Positions 8,324 to 17,302 of a stretch of 64,000 nucleotides of DNA are shown here, piece after piece. The position numbers were made by a program, and so were the translations under genes. The stretch spans positions 1-64,000 of the forward strand of contig JBKDQE010000074.1 in assembly GCA_046342195.1 (NCBI GenBank), in the 5' to 3' direction. The notes under the pieces are model-generated. The model was not told the origin of the DNA. It worked only from the letters and a program-made list of their open reading frames with translations, and made no database searches. This DNA is from CANHBY01 sp046342195. GTDB lineage: Bacteria; Pseudomonadota; Gammaproteobacteria; Burkholderiales; Burkholderiaceae_C. Numbering within the stretch: the first letter of the stretch is position 1; each line of letters starts with the position of its first letter.

Positions 8324-8734
8324 AGACAAGTTATTCGAATAAGAACAATGCTAGCAGCAAAGCCCTTGGCTCACAGAAAACTTTCTCTGCCCCCCCGCAT
8401 TTAGGTGGACTGATGCGAGCGCCTTATGAGAAAGTTTGGTCAGAAAATCAGACCCATCATTGAGTGGCTTTGAACCCCATGGATACCACTGAGGAACCAA
8501 GGGAACCCCTGCAAAACCCCTCATGGGTTTTGCAGGGGTTCCCTGGACTCGGAATTTGACTGATAAGGGGAGGCTTGAGCGCTCAGGGGTTTTAGAAAAT
8601 TGCACTCACTCACTTGGGTCTTGTTGGATTGTAACCAATGACAATTTGATTTTTCAGCTGATACCTTTGCTTGAATGTTGCAGAGGTGCTATAAGCTGCC
8701 TCCTTGGTTATGATGTTTTTTCAAGTATTTTTCA
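8324..8734. other. pilM-tatD intergenic region
   Basis: No gene seen. It must hold the pilM promoter, which I could not pinpoint. It carries two inverted repeats: AAACTTTCTC/GAGAAAGTTT (8378-8387 and 8428-8437), and the long perfect palindrome listed separately. Confidence 0.5.
8501..8543. repeat. Perfect 19-bp inverted repeat, short member of repeat family A
   Basis: GGGAACCCCTGCAAAACCC, a 5-nt loop (CTCAT), then its exact reverse complement. The left arm resembles the AAGGAACCTCTGCAAAACCCCTC end of the repeats at 34335 and 35532. There is no T-run on either side, so it is not a classic terminator. It may be a foldback derived from one end of that repeat. Confidence 0.7.
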
Positions 8735-9523
8735 TTAAGCTGGCCTAGAAAGGCCCAATTTGAACAATCTGTCAAAATTACGGCTTGTCGTAATGGCAAC
8801 CTCTTCCAAACTGATGCCCTTGACGTCAGCCAGGGCTTGAGCCACATGAGGAACCCAAGCCGGAGTGTTGATTTGACCGCGATGAGGCGCCGGAGCTAAA
8901 TAGGGGCTGTCTGTTTCAATAAGGCAACGATCCAGAGGAACATTTCGGGCAACTTCTCTCAGAGATTGAGCGTTTTTAAAAGTCAAAATCCCGGAAAATG
9001 AGATATGAAAGCCTAGGTCAAGAGCAGCCTTGGCAACCTCCCAAGTTTCAGTAAAACAGTGAAAAACACCTTGGTGCTGTGAGCTGGCTTCGCGCAGGAT
9101 AGCCAGCGTGTCTGCGCTGGAAGCTCGGGTATGAACAATCAATGGCAAACCAGTATTTTGTGCTGCCTGTATGTGAGCCTGAAAGCGTTCACGCTGCCAT
9201 CCCATTTGCGCCCATGTTCGGCCTGCCAATCGGTAATAATCAAGGCCTGTTTCACCGATTGCAATCACTCGGGGTAAGTTGGCCAAACTCATGAGATCAG
9301 GTACTGAAGGCTCAGTAACGTTTTCATAATCGGGGTGAACACCCACGCTTGCCCAAAAGTTGTCGTACTGGGTCGCCAAAGCATGCACTTGACTAAATTC
9401 CTCAAGGGTCGTGCAAATGCAAAGAGCCCGCTCAACTTTCGCAGCCTGCATCTCGGATCGAATGTTGTGGATTTGGCCACACAACTCGGGAAAATTTAAA
9501 TGACAATGAGAATCAACAAACAT
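8735..9523 (-). CDS. tatD: TatD family metal-dependent hydrolase (DNase)
   Basis: TIM-barrel metallohydrolase; family members are 3'-5' exonucleases acting on DNA. Metal-binding motifs are all present: DSHCHLNF at residues 4-11, AIGETGLDYYR, VHTRAS, HCFTE, and IETDSPYLAPAPHRG. The ATG at 9523 is chosen because MFVDSHCHL is the usual N-terminus; a frame extending 12 codons upstream exists but is not conserved-looking. The PilZ gene follows upstream on the same strand after about 80 bp, as in related bacteria. Confidence 0.93.
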   Translation of the reverse strand: MFVDSHCHLNFPELCGQIHNIRSEMQAAKVERALCICTTLEEFSQVHALATQYDNFWASVGVHPDYENVTEPSVPDLMSLANLPRVIAIGETGLDYYRLAGRTWAQMGWQRERFQAHIQAAQNTGLPLIVHTRASSADTLAILREASSQHQGVFHCFTETWEVAKAALDLGFHISFSGILTFKNAQSLREVARNVPLDRCLIETDSPYLAPAPHRGQINTPAWVPHVAQALADVKGISLEEVAITTSRNFDRLFKLGLSRPA

Positions 9524-9607
9524 GGATGGCTTCACACAAACTATACCCACCAAAAGCAACGGCTGGATGTGGGTGGGGCCAGAAGGTATGGCGAGTAAAT
9601 TTAGGCT

Positions 9608-10003
9608 TTAAATGGTCTGGGTCGAATTTTTGGATGAAATAGCATCACCTAAGATAGCTTCAATTTTTGTGCGTAAGTTTTGGGTTTTTTCATCGAATGG
9701 AAACGCCACGCCAACCCCTTGGACGCGAGCGCCTGAGGCATTGGCCGGTGTGATCCAAGCCACTTGACCAGCCACTGGATAGCGCTGGGCATCGTTAGGC
9801 AAAGAAACCAGCAAGTACACTGCGTCGCCGAGATGGTACTCGCGAGCGGTCGGGACGAACAACCCACCTCCTTTCAAAAAGGGCATATAAGCCGCGTAGA
9901 GCGCCCCTTTTTCTCGAAATACCAATTGAATGACACTCGGACGGACTGTTTCAGAGGGAGAAAGGGGATTACCAGAACCAGCAGGGGGTGTTATTGCGTT
10001 CAT
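9608..10003 (-). CDS. pilZ: PilZ domain protein (type IV pilus assembly type)
   Basis: Small cytoplasmic PilZ-fold protein (131 aa) needed for type IV pilus biogenesis in Pseudomonas and relatives. It lacks the RxxxR and D/NxSxxG c-di-GMP-binding motifs, as does PilZ itself. Recognisable core segments are FLKGGGLFVPTARE, YHLGDAVYLLVSLP, AGQVAWITP and GVGVAFPFDE. The ATG at 10003 (MNAITPP) is preferred to a TTG six codons upstream. It normally follows holB; here an insertion sequence lies directly upstream. Confidence 0.88.
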   Translation of the reverse strand: MNAITPPAGSGNPLSPSETVRPSVIQLVFREKGALYAAYMPFLKGGGLFVPTAREYHLGDAVYLLVSLPNDAQRYPVAGQVAWITPANASGARVQGVGVAFPFDEKTQNLRTKIEAILGDAISSKNSTQTI

Positions 10004-10040
10004 AGCAGCCAGTTTAGCCAAATCAGCTTAACTCTTCTAG

Positions 10041-10870
10041 ATTATGTCGTCACAAGAGTGCCCTATAATGGAGGATTGAATCTTTTGCGCGAAGCCGAAT
10101 GACACCCGCCCACCGACGCCACGATATTTCAGACAAAGACTGGGCTCTGCTGGAGCCGCTACTTCCGGGTCAGGCCGGGCAGTGAGGCGGTGGGGCTCAT
10201 GATAATCGGCTTTTTATCAATGCAGTGTTCTGGATTTTGCGCACAGGCTCGCCATGGCGCGATTTGCCTCCAGATTATGGGGACTGGAAGAATACGCACC
10301 GGCAATTTTGTCGCTGGCGCGACAAGGGTGTATGGGAATTTTTGCTTGAGCAATTGATTGATGAGCCCGATTACGAATGGCTGATGATCGACACCAGTCA
10401 CTGCAAGGTTCAACCGCACGCAGCGGGTGCGCGGGGAGGAAACCAGGGGATGAGTCGCACAAAAAGGGGTTCAACACGAAGCTACACTCGGCCGTGGATG
10501 CGCATGGTATGCCGGTCCGAATTATTGCTGCGGAAGGTACCCGGGCGGATTGCGCTGAGGCTGCAAGCCTGATTGAGGGTATTGATGCCGAGCCTCTGAT
10601 TGCCGACAAAGGCGATGACAGTGACGCCATCATTCGACAGGCCCGGAGCCAAGGCATGCAAGCGCAAATACCGCCACGCAAGAATCGCAAGGAGCCACGC
10701 GACCATGACAAGCCCCTCTACCGCCAGCGTCACCAAGTCGAGAATGCTTTTTGCACCTCAAGGGATGGCGCTGCATTGCCACGCGTTACGCTAAAAATCT
10801 GGCTTCATTCCTCGCTGCCGCACAGATTCGATGCTTCGCCCTTTGGCTTCAAATCTCGTGACGACAAAAT
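10041..10870 (+). mobile_element. IS5-family insertion sequence, degenerate
   Basis: The ends are imperfect inverted repeats: left TGTCGTCACAAGAG (10045-10058), right the complement of CTCGTGACGACA (10855-10866). Between them lies one transposase frame. Length is about 830 bp, usual for the two-frame IS427-like group of IS5. The target duplication is not clear. It separates pilZ from the next intact gene, ubiA. Confidence 0.75.
10099..10861 (+). pseudogene. IS5-family transposase, inactivated
   Basis: The frame starts at ATG 10099 with ISDKDWALLEPLLPGQAGQ, then a TGA at 10183-10185 where related proteins have Trp. It continues as FINAVFWILRTGSPWRDLP, WLMIDTSHCKVQPHAAGARG up to an A5G4 run at 10461-10469, where the frame changes to KKGFNTKLHSAVDAHG. 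That site resembles the programmed frameshift of IS427-type elements. A 1-nt loss in a T-run near 10750 shifts the C-terminus; the expected RYAKNLASFLAAAQIRCFAL lies in the next frame. The DDE Asp in MIDTSH is present. The nonsense codon and deletion make it a pseudogene. Confidence 0.85.
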
Positions 10871-10921
10871 CCAGGCGCAATGACAGTAATTCGCCATAAA
10901 ACTGACTCCAAATTATCTTAA

Positions 10922-11053
10922 TAGGACTTACGCAAAACAGCCACTTCATTCCGCATTGCCAAAAATCTTGCAATTCTTCGAAAGCAAAAATTACGTAAGT
11001 TTTTGATTTGCATAAAATTTAATAATATTTAAAAGTTTTTTGCGTAAGTCCTA
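10922..11053. repeat. MITE copy 2 (132 bp)
   Basis: Near-identical to the element at 1377-1510, with the same TA-flanked inverted termini GGACTTACGCAAAA and the same internal TTACGTAAGT. It lies between the IS5-family element and ubiA, ending 44 bp before the ubiA start, so it may separate ubiA from its original promoter or supply AT-rich promoter sequence. Confidence 0.85.
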
Positions 11054-11097
11054 ACAAATTGTTGACTCTGGATACCCAATAGTCTGCTCACTGACAC

Positions 11098-11961
11098 ATG
11101 CAACGATGGAATCTTTACTTGCAATTGATTCGCTGGGATCGACCTGCAGGCACTTATTTGCTACTATGGCCCACCTTATCAGCCCTTTGGCTTGCCGCCG
11201 AAGGGTTTCCTGGCTGGCATTTGCTGGGGGTCTTTGCCTTGGGGGGGCTTCTGATGAGGAGCGCGGGCTGCGCCATCAATGATGTCGCTGATCGTAATTT
11301 TGATCGTCATGTGAAACGAACCGCACAACGGCCCGTGACCATCGGGGCCGTGAGTGTCAGGGAAGCCATTTTTTTAGCGGCTTTTTTGGTTCTTTGTGCT
11401 TTTGCCTTGGTTTTAACCACCAACAGCCTGACCATAGCTTGGAGCGTCGGGGCCTTGATTGTTGCCGTGATTTACCCATTCACCAAGCGGTTTTTAGCTA
11501 TGCCTCAGGCTATTCTCGGAGTCGCATTCAGTTTTGGCATCCCGATGGCTTTCGCGTCGGTGAAAAACACCGTTCCGTTTGAAGCTGGATTATGGTTTAT
11601 CGGAAACTTATTTTGGGTTTTGGCCTACGATACTCAATATGCGATGGTTGACCGGGATGACGACCTTCGAATCGGCCTCAGAACTTCAGCGATCACTTTG
11701 GGGCGATTTGATGTGGCTGGCGTCATGTGTTTTGATAGCCTAAGCATCTTGATGTGGATACTGGCAGGTAGAGCACAGCAAATGGGTTGGCCTTTTTACT
11801 TGGCTTTGCTAGCCGCGGGGGGGATGATGATTTGGCATTACAGCATGATCAGGTTCAGATCTCGGGAAGGCTGCTTGAAAGCCTTCTCAAAGAACCACTG
11901 GATAGGGTTGACGATGTTCATGGGGGTGATTCTGAATTTTGTGATTCACGCACCCGCATGA
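11098..11961 (+). CDS. ubiA: 4-hydroxybenzoate octaprenyltransferase
   Basis: Integral membrane prenyltransferase that attaches the polyprenyl chain to 4-hydroxybenzoate in ubiquinone biosynthesis. It is 287 aa with about eight to nine transmembrane helices. Both Asp-rich motifs are visible: NDVADRNFDRHVKRTAQRP (about 62-80) and DTQYAMVDRDDDLRIGLRT (about 182-200). No obvious Shine-Dalgarno precedes the ATG. It is transcribed convergently with gdhA, with a short hairpin between them. Confidence 0.95.
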   Translation: MQRWNLYLQLIRWDRPAGTYLLLWPTLSALWLAAEGFPGWHLLGVFALGGLLMRSAGCAINDVADRNFDRHVKRTAQRPVTIGAVSVREAIFLAAFLVLCAFALVLTTNSLTIAWSVGALIVAVIYPFTKRFLAMPQAILGVAFSFGIPMAFASVKNTVPFEAGLWFIGNLFWVLAYDTQYAMVDRDDDLRIGLRTSAITLGRFDVAGVMCFDSLSILMWILAGRAQQMGWPFYLALLAAGGMMIWHYSMIRFRSREGCLKAFSKNHWIGLTMFMGVILNFVIHAPA

Positions 11962-11999
11962 CATCCATCATCTGAACCACTGGCCCCAGGACAAAACCT

Positions 12000-12024
12000 G
12001 CCCTTTGCGCGAGAGGGCATTTTT
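12000..12024 (+). terminator. Possible terminator after ubiA
   Basis: GCCCT, a 9-nt loop, AGGGC, then ATTTTT. The stem is short, and the T-run touches the gdhA stop codon on the other strand. Confidence 0.45.
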
Positions 12025-13295
12025 CAGGGATACAAGCCACGCTCTTCACGAGCCGTCAAAATACGCTCACAGGCCACTGCGAAGGTTGCAGTGCGCAGTG
12101 TGATCTTGTGGTGATCTGCAGTATTCCAAATGTGGCTCAAGGCATCCACCATGATCTTATCGAGGCGTTGATTGATTTCATCTTCGGTCCAGAAGAAGCT
12201 GGAAAAATCTTGTACCCACTCGAAGTAACTGACAGTCACACCGCCAGCGTTACAGATTACATCAGGAACAACCAAAATGCCACGGTCACGCAGGACATCA
12301 TCGGCATCGGGTAATGTTGGGCCATTGGCACCCTCGAGAATCAATTTCGCTTTGAGACGATTGGCGCGGGCTGTATTGATTTGGCCTTCAAGGGCTGCAG
12401 GAATCAAGATATCACAATCAACATCCCAGAAAGCTTCATTGTCAATGCGTTCGGCATGCTTATAGTTGGCAATACCGCCATCACGCTTTAACACTGTTGT
12501 GGCTTCCTGGATGTCAAAACCCTTAGGGTTCAGCAAGGTGCCAGTATGATCTTGCACAGCCACCAGTTTGGCCCCTGCCTGAACAAAAAGTTCAGCGGCT
12601 GCACTGCCTACATTGCCCATGCCCTGTACCGCGATGCGCGCACCCTGGAGGTTCAGGCCGATTCGTTGGGCCGCTTCGCGCCCTGTCACGAACACACCAC
12701 GCCCGGTTGCTTTCACCCGACCCAAAGACCCACCCAAATGAATAGGCTTGCCAGTCACCACGCCGGTAGAGGTGCTACCGGTATTCATGGAATAGGTATC
12801 CATCATCCAGGCCATGATTTGCCCATTGGTGTTTACGTCTGGGGCAGGGATGTCGCGGTTGGGGCCAATAATAATGCCAATTTCGCTGGTGTAGCGACGA
12901 GTCATGCGCTCAAGTTCTTTGCGAGACAACTGCCCGGGATCAACGCGAATACCTCCTTTGGCGCCCCCGTAGGGTAAACCCACGCCAGCGCATTTGACGG
13001 TCATCCAGGCGCTCAGGGCCATGACCTCTTCCAGGGTGACATCAGGGTGATAACGCACCCCCCCCTTGCCGGGGCCGCGAGACAAATTATGTTGAACACG
13101 GTAACCCTCAAAGTGGCGCACAGAACCATCGTCCATTTCGATAGGAACATCCACGATCAGGGTACGCTTGGGGCGCTTGAGGGTTTCGCCCCAGCGGGCC
13201 AAAGACCCCAAGTAGGGCAAGACGCGATCAACCTGCGACAAGTAGGTTTGCCAGGGGCTGTGCGCATCTTGGCCGACAAAAGACAAATTACTCAT
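12024..13295 (-). CDS. gdhA: Glutamate dehydrogenase (NAD(P))
   Basis: Interconverts 2-oxoglutarate plus ammonia and glutamate. The 423-aa length fits the hexameric class. The catalytic loop PYGGAKGGI (about 107-115) contains the active lysine. The Rossmann motif VQGMGNVGSAAAELF follows (about 218-232), and NAGGVTVSYFEW is near 345. GGAGATCGAA lies upstream of the ATG. An IclR-family gene is divergent, 594 bp away, and could control it. Coenzyme specificity cannot be read with confidence. Confidence 0.94.
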   Translation of the reverse strand: MSNLSFVGQDAHSPWQTYLSQVDRVLPYLGSLARWGETLKRPKRTLIVDVPIEMDDGSVRHFEGYRVQHNLSRGPGKGGVRYHPDVTLEEVMALSAWMTVKCAGVGLPYGGAKGGIRVDPGQLSRKELERMTRRYTSEIGIIIGPNRDIPAPDVNTNGQIMAWMMDTYSMNTGSTSTGVVTGKPIHLGGSLGRVKATGRGVFVTGREAAQRIGLNLQGARIAVQGMGNVGSAAAELFVQAGAKLVAVQDHTGTLLNPKGFDIQEATTVLKRDGGIANYKHAERIDNEAFWDVDCDILIPAALEGQINTARANRLKAKLILEGANGPTLPDADDVLRDRGILVVPDVICNAGGVTVSYFEWVQDFSSFFWTEDEINQRLDKIMVDALSHIWNTADHHKITLRTATFAVACERILTAREERGLYP

Positions 13296-13889
13296 TTCGA
13301 TCTCCAGTGGTTCAAAAATAAGTGAACAAAAAAACTGGCTGTGAATGCCACCTCAACCATCTGCTCACGAACCTTGCACTTTAGGACGGCTTGGGTCTTT
13401 TTGGACGCTAAGTGCTATGCAGTGTTTGCATGTTTACTCACACCAAAAGTATGGTTTTGATTTTGATGGCCCCCAGTTGCTCAGCCATCTCTTGCCTGAA
13501 GCCAAGCCTACCGGGTTTTTTCGTCAATTTTTTCTTATTTCACAATATAGTGACTTTTTTTACTATATAAAAAAAGAAAATCTAGATCACAATCTGATGC
13601 CTGCTTGATTGTCAGGTGTTCTTCACTGGATGCGCATCAAAGTGACAGGTTGATTGACTGTGTTGATTCGTGAAAAAAATCAATGATCCTTATTTTCATG
13701 CTTGGTGGCAGGATACCCCGGACCATAAAAAACATCAAAATGATACCAATCCGTGTCAGCAATCAAGCACTCCCCTTCCCTTTTTTGAGAATGGGCAGCA
13801 TCACTCAATCCAAATAGTTTGGTGTCAAACCCAAAACCCTCGTTGATGGAAGTTTTTAGAGTGAAACAACAGTTGATCCTCCTTGATTC
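13296..13889. other. gdhA-iclR intergenic region
   Basis: A 594-bp AT-rich gap with no convincing coding frame. It should hold both divergent promoters and any IclR operator; no clear palindromic operator was seen. Confidence 0.4.
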
Positions 13890-14663
13890 ATGACTTCTGA
13901 CGACCCTAAAGCCCCGACTATCCAAGTTCTTGAAAGAACCTTTGCGCTGCTCGACTTTCTGGCGCAATACAAAGACCCAGTCTCTTTGAAAGTGATCTCA
14001 GAAAAAACAGGGCTGCACCCCTCAACGGCGCACCGGATTTTGAATGACCTGACGATTGGCCGGTTTATTGACCGGCCCGAAGCAGGCAGTTACCGCCTCG
14101 GCATGCGGCTTCTGGAGTTGGGAAATTTGGTCAAGGCCCGGCTTGATGTGCGCGAAGCGGCCTTAGGCCCCATGCGTGAACTTCATCACATCACACACCA
14201 GGCGATCAACCTCTCGGTTCGCCAAGGGGATGAAATTGTATATATCGAGCGAACCTACAATGAGCGATCCGGGATGCAAGTGGTTCGCGCGGTTGGTGGT
14301 CGGGCCCCTCTGCATCTCACCTCGGTCGGTAAACTGTTTCTGGCTCATGATGATGCACAACATGTACGTGCTTACTCAATCCGTACGGGACTGCCAGGGC
14401 ACACCCGTAACAGCATCACCGACATTCAAGCTTTAGAAGCTGAATTGGCACAAGTTCGCCGCACTGGAATTGCCAGGGACAATGAAGAACTTGAGCTCGG
14501 GGTACGCTGCATGGCCTCGGGCATTCTGGATGACCAAGGCTGCTTGATCGCTGGTTTATCTATTTCTGCCCCAGCAGACCGACTGGAGGAAAAGTGGATG
14601 GCGCAGCTTCAAACCACTTCCGACAAAATCTCCAGGGCTCTGGGTTTTGAGGACGGCGAATAG
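13890..14663 (+). CDS. IclR family transcriptional regulator
   Basis: Winged helix-turn-helix regulator of 257 aa. The N-terminal HTH covers about residues 10-65 (VLERTFALLDFLA, LKVISEKTGLHPSTAHRIL). The C-terminal effector domain contains INLSVRQGDEIVYIER, GGRAPLHLTSVGKLFLA and EELELGVRCMASGILDD. The ligand is unknown. It is flanked by gdhA (divergent) and cphA (convergent), so amino acid or nitrogen metabolism is a plausible target; this is inference. Confidence 0.92.
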   Translation: MTSDDPKAPTIQVLERTFALLDFLAQYKDPVSLKVISEKTGLHPSTAHRILNDLTIGRFIDRPEAGSYRLGMRLLELGNLVKARLDVREAALGPMRELHHITHQAINLSVRQGDEIVYIERTYNERSGMQVVRAVGGRAPLHLTSVGKLFLAHDDAQHVRAYSIRTGLPGHTRNSITDIQALEAELAQVRRTGIARDNEELELGVRCMASGILDDQGCLIAGLSISAPADRLEEKWMAQLQTTSDKISRALGFEDGE

Positions 14664-14670
14664 GACTTGC

Positions 14671-17256
14671 TTACCCTTTGGCCGCCAAAGCAGGCTCATT
14701 GACGCGCCGAGCCAAGTGATTCATTGCCGCATCCACTTGGTCCACAAGAATCAAACACAAGTCTCCGGGCAGCAGCCGCAGCAACGCTGCATCAATGGCC
14801 AGGAATTCACTGTAAAATTCATCGACGCGGCTGGTTTTGCTGGCCCTCTTGAGGCCCTCACGCAACAAAGCAATCACCTCACCATCCGCCCGACCTCTTT
14901 GACAGGCATCTTCAAACAAAATGACTTCATCAAAAACTTCACCCAGAATTGTGGTTTGAGATCGAATATCTTCATCACGTCGGTCACCGGCCCCACTGAT
15001 CACAACGAGCCGCTTGTTTGCGGGAATGGCTTTGACGGCGCCCACTAATGCTCGCATGGCATCTGGATTGTGACCATAGTCGGCGATGAGCGTTGCCCCA
15101 TGATAGTCCATTAGATTGAATCGCCCCGGAACAGTATCAGCATTGCTCACAAAGCTGGTCAAGCCACGCCGAATGACATCCCATTCAACGCCTGCCCCCC
15201 AAGATGCGGCCACTGCTGCCAAAACATTTTCAACCTGAAAACCGATCAAGCCGTGATGCGTGAGCGGAATATCGCATAAAGCAATGCGTTCACGCCAAAT
15301 GCCTTGAGCAGCCACCAGGAAATTGCCCTCGACACACACCGTTCGTTGATTTTGTGCGCGGTGCGCAGCGATTACAGGATTGTGGTGATCTTGTGCGAAA
15401 AAAATGATTTCGCCGGGGCAACTTGGCGCCATGGCCACGGTTAATGGGTCAGTCGCATTCAATACCGCAAAGCCATCTGGGGCCACATTTTGCACCGTCA
15501 CCTGTTTGACCGCGGCCAGATCCTCTACGGTATGAATATAATTCAAACCAAGGTGATCCCCCTCACCAATATTGGTCACCACGGCAACCCGGGCCCGGTC
15601 AAAACCAAGCCCTTCACGAAGAATGCCGCCGCGAGCCGTTTCGAAAACCGCGGCATCAACATCCGGGTGCATGAGTACATTGCGGGCACTTTTGGGGCCA
15701 CTGCAATCACCCGAATCAATCTGATGCCCATCCACATAAACACCGTCGGTTAAGGTCATGCCCACCCGCAGTCCGCTGGTCGAGAAAATATGAGCAATCA
15801 GCCTCGTTGTGGTGGTCTTGCCGTTGGTGCCGGTCACGGTCACAATAGGAATGCGCCCATCATTGCCTAGGGTAAAAAGATGAGAAACGATCGCCTCCCC
15901 CACCTGACGGCCCTTGCCATAAGATGGTGAAAGGTGCATACGTAAACCGGGGGCGGCGTTCACTTCAACAATGCCACCTGACTGCTCCTCCAGTGGTCGC
16001 GAAACCGACTCGCAAACGACATCGACCCCACACACATGCAGCCCCACCATTTGTGCTGCTGCAATGGCCCGAGCCGCCACCTCAGGGTGAACATCTTCAG
16101 TGACATCAGTGGCTGTGCCACCCGTGCTGAGATTGGCATTATTGCGTAAAACAACCCGATGCCCTTTGGCTGGAACAGAATCTGGCGTCAGGCCATTTGA
16201 GGCCAATCGAGCCATGGCAATTTCATCAAAACGAATTTTGGTCAAGGAGGTGGAATGCCCCACGCCACGCCTCGGATCGGCATTCATCTGATCTACTAAA
16301 GTCCGCACAGTCGAAACCCCATCTCCAATGACATGAGGAGGATCTCGGCGAGCAGCCGCCACGAGCTGGTTGCCAACCACCAAAAGGCGAAAATCATGGC
16401 CTGGCAAATAGCGCTCCACCATGACTTCACCAAAGTCTGCCGCCACTCCGTAGGCCTGAACCAACTGCTCATGTGAGGTGATATTCACGGTCACGCCCTT
16501 GCCTTGATTTCCGTCACGAGGTTTGAGAACCACAGGGAACCCGAGCTCACGGGCAGCCACCCAGGCATCATCAACATCTTTTACGGGACGCCCGAAAGGC
16601 ACAGGAACCCCCGCCGCACGCAACAGTTTTTTGGTCAGGTCTTTGTCTTGTGCGATAGCCTCAGATACTGCGCTGGTGGCGTCAACCTCGGCTGCTTGAA
16701 TTCGGCGCTGCCGAGAGCCCCATCCAAACTGAACCATACTGCCCTGAGTAAGGCGCCGAAAAGGAATACCCCGAGTGACTGCGGCATCAACAATAGAGGC
16801 AGTACTGGGGCCCAATCGCAGGTCTTCATTCAGGTTTCTGAGTTCTGCCAATGCCAGTTGCACATCAAAAGGCCCCCCACTCCAAGCCGCCTGCGTCAAG
16901 GCTTCAGCCCATTCAAGGGCCCTACGCCCGACAGCCTCTTCGGTGTACTCTACAACCACTTGGAAAATTCCGGGCTCACGGGTTGCCACTGTGCAACTGA
17001 ATGTCACCGGGCATCCGGCCTGGGCCTGAAAAGCCAGCGCAGCAAGCTCCAAAGCGCGAGGCAATGAAAGAGGCTCTGGCCGCACCTCGGCCTTGAGGGC
17101 TCCAAGCGCGGGAAATAGCCCCCGCATGCGTTTTTCAAAGGGGTCAGAATCGACAATGATGGATTCATCAGGAGAGCAGCTCACGATGGCCTCAATGGCG
17201 GTATGTCGGCTCCACAAATTGGGCCCTCTGAGGACACGCAAACGATTAATATTCAT
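14671..17256 (-). CDS. cphA: Cyanophycin synthetase
   Basis: Polymerises the nitrogen reserve cyanophycin, adding Asp to the backbone and Arg to its side chains using ATP. It has 861 aa: an N-terminal domain (1-160), an ATP-grasp domain (about 205-460, with VVLKPRDGNQGKGV and VEVNAAPGLRMHLSP), and a Mur-ligase-like domain with an intact P-loop VTGTNGKTTTTRL (about 475-487) and ADYGHNPDAMRAL (about 745). The start ATG 17256 is preferred over the GTG one codon earlier. A cphA paralog lies 46 bp upstream on the same strand, forming a two-gene operon. No cyanophycinase gene is in the window. Confidence 0.95.
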   Translation of the reverse strand: MNINRLRVLRGPNLWSRHTAIEAIVSCSPDESIIVDSDPFEKRMRGLFPALGALKAEVRPEPLSLPRALELAALAFQAQAGCPVTFSCTVATREPGIFQVVVEYTEEAVGRRALEWAEALTQAAWSGGPFDVQLALAELRNLNEDLRLGPSTASIVDAAVTRGIPFRRLTQGSMVQFGWGSRQRRIQAAEVDATSAVSEAIAQDKDLTKKLLRAAGVPVPFGRPVKDVDDAWVAARELGFPVVLKPRDGNQGKGVTVNITSHEQLVQAYGVAADFGEVMVERYLPGHDFRLLVVGNQLVAAARRDPPHVIGDGVSTVRTLVDQMNADPRRGVGHSTSLTKIRFDEIAMARLASNGLTPDSVPAKGHRVVLRNNANLSTGGTATDVTEDVHPEVAARAIAAAQMVGLHVCGVDVVCESVSRPLEEQSGGIVEVNAAPGLRMHLSPSYGKGRQVGEAIVSHLFTLGNDGRIPIVTVTGTNGKTTTTRLIAHIFSTSGLRVGMTLTDGVYVDGHQIDSGDCSGPKSARNVLMHPDVDAAVFETARGGILREGLGFDRARVAVVTNIGEGDHLGLNYIHTVEDLAAVKQVTVQNVAPDGFAVLNATDPLTVAMAPSCPGEIIFFAQDHHNPVIAAHRAQNQRTVCVEGNFLVAAQGIWRERIALCDIPLTHHGLIGFQVENVLAAVAASWGAGVEWDVIRRGLTSFVSNADTVPGRFNLMDYHGATLIADYGHNPDAMRALVGAVKAIPANKRLVVISGAGDRRDEDIRSQTTILGEVFDEVILFEDACQRGRADGEVIALLREGLKRASKTSRVDEFYSEFLAIDAALLRLLPGDLCLILVDQVDAAMNHLARRVNEPALAAKG

Positions 17257-17302
17257 CACGATCTTTCAGTAGACGCTATCAAGTCAGCCTGGAATCATCA
17301 CA

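Noticed and set aside
8501..8543. 19-bp palindrome as a terminator of pilM or tatD
   Set aside because: It lies upstream of pilM and well upstream of the plus-strand side, lacks a T-run, and matches a repeat family better.
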